DNA of 64,000 bases from Escarpia spicata (taxonomy: Eukaryota; Annelida; Polychaeta; Sabellida; Siboglinidae), in contig OZ023214.1 of assembly GCA_963995525.1 (NCBI GenBank), forward strand, positions 53,382,601-53,446,600. The letters run 5' to 3'. The translations under genes were made by a program, and so were the position numbers. A model generated the notes under the pieces. It was given only the letters and a program-made list of their open reading frames with translations, searched no databases and was not told the DNA's origin. Below, piece after piece: positions 57,991 through 64,000 of the stretch. The number at the start of each line of letters is the position of its first letter. The first letter of the stretch is position 1.

Positions 57991-60900
57991 CTGAAAGTAC
58001 AACCAAAGATGTCGCTAGAATAGATGCTTGCTAAAAACATCCATCCCAACACAAATAAATATTTCCGCTAAGATACAAATATACAGGTATGTATATATAT
58101 ATAAAATACAAAGAGTTCTATGGTTAGAATGACGTATGTCGCTAACCAGCATATCCTTGAGTTATCCTGGATAGCACCATTAGTTACAATGATCACATCA
58201 AGACAAAGGTAGGAGACAGAGTATGGATATGATCCTCAACATGACTGGCAGAGCTATTACCACTTACTTCAGACCAATGTTGGTTACTTCTACTTGTTAT
58301 ATTGTCCTACCATAAATCAAGAGGGCTTCCCACAAATAAAAAGAACCGCATTACCTTCAGCGTTCCTCCTGAGCCCTTCCCTCTCCTTATGATCAGCCTT
58401 TCCTCCAGAACCTTTTTCTTACCTTCAGCCTTCCTCCTGAGCCCTTCCCTCTTCTTATGATCAGCTTTTCCTTCAGAACCTTTTTCTTACCTTCAACCTT
58501 CCTCCTGAGCCCTTCCCTCTCCTTAAGATCAGCCTTTCCTCCAAAAAAAATTTCTTACCTTCTTCCTGAGCCCTTCCCTCTCCTTATGATCAGCCTTTCC
58601 TCCAGAACATTTTTCTTACCTTCAGCCTTCCTCCTAAGCCTTTCCCTCTCCTTATGATCAGCCTTTCCTCCAGAGCCTTTTTTTACCTTCAGCCTTCCTC
58701 CTAAGCCCTTCCCTCTCCTTATGTTTAGCCTTTCCTCTAGAACCATTTTCTTACCTTCAGCCTTCCTCCTGAGCCCTTCCCTCTCCTTACGTTCAGCCTT
58801 TCCTCTAGAACCGTTTTCTTACCTTCAGCCTTCCTCCTGAGCCCTTCCCTCTCCTTACGTTCAGCCTTTCCTCTAGAACCGTTTTCTTACCTTCAGCCTT
58901 CCTCCTAAGCCCTTCACTCTCCTTATGTTCAGCCTTTCCTCCTGAACCTTTTTCTTACCTTCAGCCTTCCTCCTGAGCCCTTCCCTCTCCTTATGATCAG
59001 CCTTTCCTCCAGAACCTTTTTCTTACCTTCAGCCTTCCTCCTGAGCCCTTCTCTCTTCTTATGATCAGCCTTTCCTCCAGAACCTTTTTCTTACCTTCAA
59101 CCTTCCTCCTGATCCCTTCCCTCTCCTTCTGTTCAGCCTTTCCTCTAGAACCGTTTTCTTACCTTCAGCCTTCCTCCTGAGCTCTTCCCTCTCCTCATGG
59201 TCAGCCTTTCCTCTAGAACCGTTTTCTTACCTTCAGCCTTCCTCCTGAGCCCTTCCCTCTCCTTATGTTCAGCCTTTCCTCTAGAACCATTTTCTTATCT
59301 TCAGCCTTCCTCCTAAGCCCTTCCCTCTCCTTATGTTCAGCCTTTCCTCCTGAACCTTTTCCTTACCTTCAGCCTTTCTCCTGAGCCATTCCTCTCCTTA
59401 TATTCAGCCTTTCCTCCTGAACCTTTTTCTTACCTTTAGCCTTCCTACTGAGCCCTTCCCTCTCCTTATGATCAGCCTTTCCTCCAGAACCTTTTTCTTA
59501 CCTTCAGCCTTTCCTCCCGAGCCCTTTCCCTTCCCTCTTCTTCCTCCTTCTCCATCAGTTTTCGTCTCTTCTCTCTCTCTTCCTCCCTTTGTTTGCGTTC
59601 AGTTGCTCTCTTTGCAATCTATAAAGAAACGTAACTGTATTCTCCAGTAATATATACTGTCTGAAGAAATATGTAACTACTCTCCTGTAACATCAACCAC
59701 CAGTGTTCACTCACCCACCAACCACCAGTGTTCACTCGCTCATCAACCACCAGTGTTCACTCACCCACCAACCACCAGTGTTCACTCGCTCATCAACCAC
59801 CAGTGTTCACTCACCCACCAACCACCAGTGTTCACTTGCTCACCAACCACCAGTGTTCACTCAACCACCAGTGTTCACCCACCCATCAACCACCAGTGTT
59901 CACTCACCCACCAACCACTAGTGTTCACTCACTCACCAACCATCAATGTTCACTCACTCACCAACCACCAGTGTTCACTTGCTCACCAATCACCAGTGTT
60001 CACTCACCAACCACTAGTGATCATCCACCAACCACCAATGTTCATTCGTCCATCAACCACCAGTGTTCACTCACTCACCAACCACCAGTGTTCACCCACC
60101 AACCACCAGTGTTCACTTAGCCACCAATGTTCACTAAGCCACCAACCACCAGTGTTCACTCAGCCACCAACCCACTTGGCCACCAACCACCGGTGTTCGT
60201 TCACTCAGCCACCAACCACAGATGTTCACTAAGCCACCAACCACCAGTGTTCACTCACCCATCAACCACCAGTGTTCATTCAGCCACCAATCACCGTTGT
60301 TCACTCAGCCACCAAACATTGATGTTCACTCAGCCACAAACCACCAGTGTTCACTCACCCACCAACCACCAGTGTTCACCCACCAGCTCATCAGTGAGAG
60401 GCAGCCAGTAGATGCAAGGTGTTGCCTTGGTCTTTCGGAAGAGATCGTCGAGTAGTTTTGCCGGGACTTCCTCCTCGTCTTTTCGCTCTGATCAACAACA
60501 GGAAGAGTTGTTGACAAACCCATTCCTCCTTGCTACAGCTAATGTTGGTATATCAGAAGACGCAACACTCCAGTACTGATTACATGTTGCATTACAGCAG
60601 CTATCTCGCCAAACACATGCGACAAATTCTGATGGAACAGGCGAACATCCTGAGCAGTCTTGTTTAAAATCACACCATCGTAAGTGTGTTATTATTAACA
60701 GCTGAACAATCCTGGGCCTGTTGTTATTAACAGTTTAACCATACTGAGTTTGTTGTTATTAACAGTTGGACCATTGTAAGCATGTTGTTATTGAGATTTG
60801 AACAATTAAACCATGTTGTTAATGCGGTTGATACAACACCTTTCTTGTCGTGCTTGCTGCGCCTGTCCTGACTGGCGTCTTGCTGTTTCTCTTCCTTCCT

Positions 60901-61215
60901 TGTTCTCTCTCTACTCCGAGTCCTGCCGCTGGTCGGAGACGATCGCCGTCTCTCACCCCGTTTTGAAACTTCCCTCTCTCGTGAGCGCTCCCTGCTCTGT
61001 CGCACCTTATCCCGATCCCACTCCCGAATAGGTTCTGCTTTCTTTGCTGTGGCTGCTGTCACCTTTGCCGCTTCCTTCAGTTTCATTTTGCGTGTTCCCT
61101 CGTCGGAATCATGCCGTTGTACCGGTGCTGCCTCCTTGTGACTGTTTCGCCTCACATCATCAGCAGCGACTGGCGCAGGACCCCCAGCCACCTTGCCAGT
61201 CCGGTAAAAGTCGAG
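57907..61215 (-). CDS. ACIN1: ACIN1 (acinus), C-terminal part, 4 exons
   Basis: Acinus is a nuclear scaffold that forms the ASAP complex with RNPS1 and SAP18, acting with the exon junction complex in splicing control. Exons, right to left: 60840-61215, 60384-60487, 59502-59618 and 57907-57990, all with matching phases. The product has WDRDKVR and an Arg/Ser-rich tract, then [20 protein letters not shown], the RNPS1/SAP18-binding motif that is nearly invariant in animals. An Arg/Glu-rich tail ends RDSRHRY. The RRM and SAP domains must lie right of the window. Three of the four exons have a minisatellite touching or nearly touching a splice site. Confidence 0.95.
58345..59525. repeat. 68-bp minisatellite made of the ACIN1 exon donor
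   Basis: About 17 units of 68 bp. On the gene strand each contains gctcaggaggaaggctgaag|gtaagaaaaagg, a copy of the 3' end of the 59502-59618 exon with its donor. Up to about 30 exon bases are repeated. Between donors, units read in part as Glu/Arg-rich peptide ([11 protein letters not shown]), similar in character to the host protein. Confidence 0.94.
59502..59618 (-). CDS. ACIN1: ACIN1 Arg/Glu-rich exon
   Basis: Acceptor tttctttatag|ATT and donor CTGAAG|GTAAGA, 117 nt in phase 0. It encodes [20 protein letters not shown] and continues charged to REERLK. It follows WLPLTD as the IVQKEAERAERAK stretch does in human acinus. Confidence 0.93.
59695..60383. repeat. 25-bp minisatellite starting at an ACIN1 donor
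   Basis: About 27 units of 25 bp (caccagtgttcactcaccca plus ccaac). On the gene strand the array begins at the first intron base of the 60384-60487 exon: GAGCTG|GTGGGTGAACACTGG. Later units repeat gtgggtgagtgaacactgg, which contains a donor-like gtgagt. Confidence 0.94.
60384..60487 (-). CDS. ACIN1: ACIN1 exon with the RNPS1/SAP18-binding motif
   Basis: Acceptor ttgttgatcag|AG and donor GAGCTG|GTGGGT, 104 nt, phase 1 to 0. It encodes [18 protein letters not shown] followed by [14 protein letters not shown], the motif that binds RNPS1 and SAP18 in the ASAP complex and is the most conserved part of acinus. Confidence 0.97.
60488..60689. other. ACIN1 intron, no further feature
   Basis: A short intronic stretch between the acceptor and the 60690-60839 repeat; nothing recognised. 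Confidence 0.4.
60690..60839. repeat. About 40-bp degenerate repeat at an ACIN1 donor
   Basis: Four imperfect units of ttgttattaacagtttaacc lie directly next to the donor of the 60840-61215 exon (AAAG|GTGTTG). Confidence 0.75.
60840..61215 (-). CDS. ACIN1: ACIN1 RS-rich exon
   Basis: Acceptor gggtccacag|CTC and donor AAGAAAG|GTGTTG, 376 nt, phase 0 to 1. It starts LDFYRTGK (human DELDYHRG, just after the RRM-like domain), then has [20 protein letters not shown] and a Lys/Arg/Ser-rich end. The donor is not strong, but phase and protein continuity support it. Confidence 0.92.
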
Positions 61216-61239
61216 CTGTGGACCCAGCACAGCAACCTC

Positions 61240-63740
61240 ACAGTGACAGTAGGAGAAGGAACACAGGAGACAGTCAGCATTAGCACAAGTGACAATGGAC
61301 AGCAGTAGGATGAACACAGGAGACAGTCAGCATTAGCACAAGTGACAATGGACAGCAGTAGGATGAACACAGGAGACAGTCAGCATTAGCGCAAGTGACA
61401 ATGGACAGCAGTAGGATGAACACAGGTGACAGTCAGTAATAGCACAAGTGACAATGGACAGCAGTAGGATGAACACAGGAGACAGTCAGCATTAGCGCAA
61501 GTGACAATGGACAGCAGTAGGATGAACACAAGTGACAGTCAGTAATAGCGCAAGTGACAATGGACAGCAGTAGGATGAACACAGGTGACAGTCAGTATTA
61601 GCACAAATGACAATGGACAGCAGTAGGATGAACACAGGTGAGTCAGTATTAGCACAAGTGACAATGGACAGCAGTAGGATGAACACAGGTGACAGTCAGT
61701 ATTAGCACAAGTGACAATGGACAGCAGTAGGATGAACACAGGTGACAGTCAGTATTAGCACAAGTGACAATGGACAGCAGTAGGATGAACACAGGTAACA
61801 GTCAGTATTAGCACAAGTGACAATGGACAGCAGTAGGATGAACACAGGTGACAGTCATTATTAGCACAAGTGACAATGGACAGCAGTAGGATGAACACAG
61901 GTGACAGTTAGCATTAGCACAAGTGACAATGGACAGCAGTAGGATGAACACAGGTGACAGTCAGCATTAGCACAAGTGACAATGGACAGCAGTAGGACGA
62001 ACATAGGTGACTGTCAGTATTGGCATAAGTGGCAATGGACAGCAGTAGGACGAACATAGGTGACAGTCAGTATTAGCGCAAGTGACAATGGGCAGCAATA
62101 GGAGGAACACAGGTGAGAGACAGTACTAGTGACAATGGACAGCAGTAGGATAAACACAGGTGACAGTCAGTATTAGCACAAGTGACAATGGACAGCAGTA
62201 GGACAAACATAGGTGACAGTCAGTATTAGCGCAAATGACAATGGGCAGCAATAGGAGGAACACAGGTGACAGACACGAGACAGTACTAGCGCAAGTGACA
62301 ATGAATAGCAGGAGGATGAACACTGGTGACAGTTAGCATTAGTGCAAGTGACAATAGACAGCAGTAGGATGAACACTGGTGACAGTCAGTATTAGTGCAA
62401 GTGACAATGGACAGCAGTAGGATGAACACTGGTGACAGTTAGCATTAGTGCAAGTGACAATAGACAGCAGTAGGATGAACACTGGTGACAGTCAGTATTA
62501 GTGCAAGTGACAATGGACAGCAGTAGGATGAACACAGGTGACAGTCAGTATTAGTGCAAGTGACAATGGACAGCAGTAGGATGGACACAGGTGACAGTCA
62601 GTATTAGTGCAAGTGACAATGAATAGCAGTAGGAAGAACACAGGTGACAGTCAGCACTAGCGCAAGTGACAATGGACAGCAGTAGAAGGAACACAGGTGA
62701 CAGTCAGTATTAGTGCAAGTGACAATGGACAGCAGTAGGATGAACACTGGTGACAGTCAGTATTAGTGCACGTGACAATGGACAGCAGTAGGATGAACAC
62801 AGGTGACTGTCAGTATTAGTGCAAGTGACAATGGACAGCAGTAGGATGAACACTGGTGACAGTCAGTATTAGTGCACGTGACAATGGACAGCAATAGGAT
62901 GAACACAGGTGACTGTCAGTATTAGTGCAAGTGACAATGGACAGCAGTAGGATGAACACTGGTGACAGTCAGTATTAGTGCAAGTGACAATGGATTGCAG
63001 TAGGATGAACACTGGTGACAGTCAGTATTAGTGCATGTGACAATGGACAGCAGTAGGATGAACACAGGTGACAGTCAGTATTAGTGCAAGTGACAATGGA
63101 CAACAGTAGGATGAACACAGGTGACAGTCAGTATTAGTGCAAGTGACAATGGACAGCAGTAGGATGAACACAGGTGACAGTCAGTATTAGTGCAAGTGAC
63201 AATGGACAGCAGTAGGATGAACACTGGTGACAGTCACTATTAGTGCAAGTGACAATGGACAGCAGTAGGATGAACACTGGTGACAGTCAGTATTAGTGCA
63301 AGTGACAATGGACAGCAGTAGATTGAACACTGGTGACAGTCAGTATTAGTGCAAGTGACAATGGGCAGCAGTAGGATGAACACAGTTGACAGTCAGAATT
63401 AGTGTAAGTGATAATGGACAGGATGAACACAGATGACAGTCAGCATTAGTGCAAGTGACAATGGACAGGATGACCACAGGTGACAGTCAGCATTAGTGCA
63501 AGTGACAATGGACAGGATGACCACAGGTGACAGTCAGCATTAGTGCAAGTGACAATGGACAGGATGACCACAGGTGACAGTCAGCATTAGTGCAAGTGAC
63601 AATGGACAGGATGAACACAGATGAGTCAGCATTAGTGCAAGTGACAATGGACAGGATGAACACAGGTGACAGTCGGCATTAGTGCACGTGACAATGGACA
63701 GGATGATGACCACAGGTGACAGTCAGCATTAGTGCAAGTA
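61240..63740. repeat. 53-bp satellite-like array
   Basis: About 47 units of 53 bp (acaggtgacagtcagtatta, gtgcaagtgacaatggacag, cagtaggatgaac) in an ACIN1 intron, starting about 25-45 bp from an acceptor. At 63410-63740 the units lose the cagtag segment and shorten to about 46 bp. ORFs on both strands are artefacts. Confidence 0.96.
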
Positions 63741-64000
63741 TATATATATTAGCTCTTGTTATGCAATATTTTCGTAATTAACACAATAATCTTACATATT
63801 AGAGTAATTAGAGAATAAGAACGGTGTGATTGTTGATGTAGCATGTAGACAGGCAACCACTACGGCTGCTCCATAGCATGGTGGAATGATATTGCAACTG
63901 TTGAGTTGCCAGCAAGTCAATGCACCCGACTGAGGTGCCAACCAACAAGGGAAACAATACAACAGACAATGTGAAGAATATTCAACAAATTTTTGCCCAG
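63741..64000. other. ACIN1 intron at right edge
   Basis: Unique sequence after the array, starting with a short tatatata tract. No exon with acceptable splice sites was seen. Confidence 0.4.

Noticed and set aside
60222..60523. ORFs with repeated HxQCS residues
   Set aside because: They are generated by the 25-bp array; the true coding segment is on the opposite strand at 60384-60487.

Overview
This is a window of animal nuclear DNA with spliced genes, long introns, tandem repeats and several transposon classes. Gene content and repeat style suggest a marine lophotrochozoan, most likely a mollusc; that assignment is inference. No prokaryotic operon, CRISPR array or virus was seen.

Three conserved eukaryotic genes were assembled exon by exon with matching splice phases. 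(1) GPAA1, minus strand, 11639 to 1174: the first four coding exons of the GPI-transamidase subunit; the rest lies beyond the left edge. (2) CEP89 (CCDC123), plus strand, 17451 to 55717: about 23 exons encoding a centriole distal-appendage coiled-coil protein of about 830 residues. (3) ACIN1 (acinus), minus strand, 61215 to 57907: the last four coding exons, including the RNPS1/SAP18-binding motif; the 5' part lies beyond the right edge. GPAA1 and CEP89 are divergent, about 5.8 kb apart; CEP89 and ACIN1 are convergent, about 2.2 kb apart. The three have unrelated cell functions (GPI anchoring, cilium assembly, splicing/exon junction complex) and look like an ordinary gene neighbourhood.

Region by region: 1-11.6 kb holds GPAA1 with two minisatellites, a SINE, two inverted copies of a DNA transposon flanking exon 3, and a broken non-LTR retrotransposon. 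11.6-17.4 kb is intergenic, with a 41-bp array and a 3.15-kb hAT-like element (8-bp target duplication) carrying retroelement debris. 17.4-29.8 kb is the 5' part of CEP89, whose introns hold TTAA-flanked MITEs and a decayed Ty3/Gypsy element. 29.8-55.7 kb is the exon-rich part of CEP89, with a minisatellite in almost every intron. 57.4-63.7 kb is ACIN1 with four arrays.

The most striking pattern is that the intronic minisatellites of CEP89 and ACIN1 repeatedly begin or end exactly at a splice site. In at least six cases the unit contains the splice junction with several exon bases, so the real splice site is followed or preceded by up to about 17 near-copies of itself. Other points of interest are a probable pair of duplicated, mutually exclusive CEP89 exons, inverted transposons bracketing GPAA1 exon 3, chains of TTAA elements sharing one TTAA, and higher-order structure in a 65-bp satellite.
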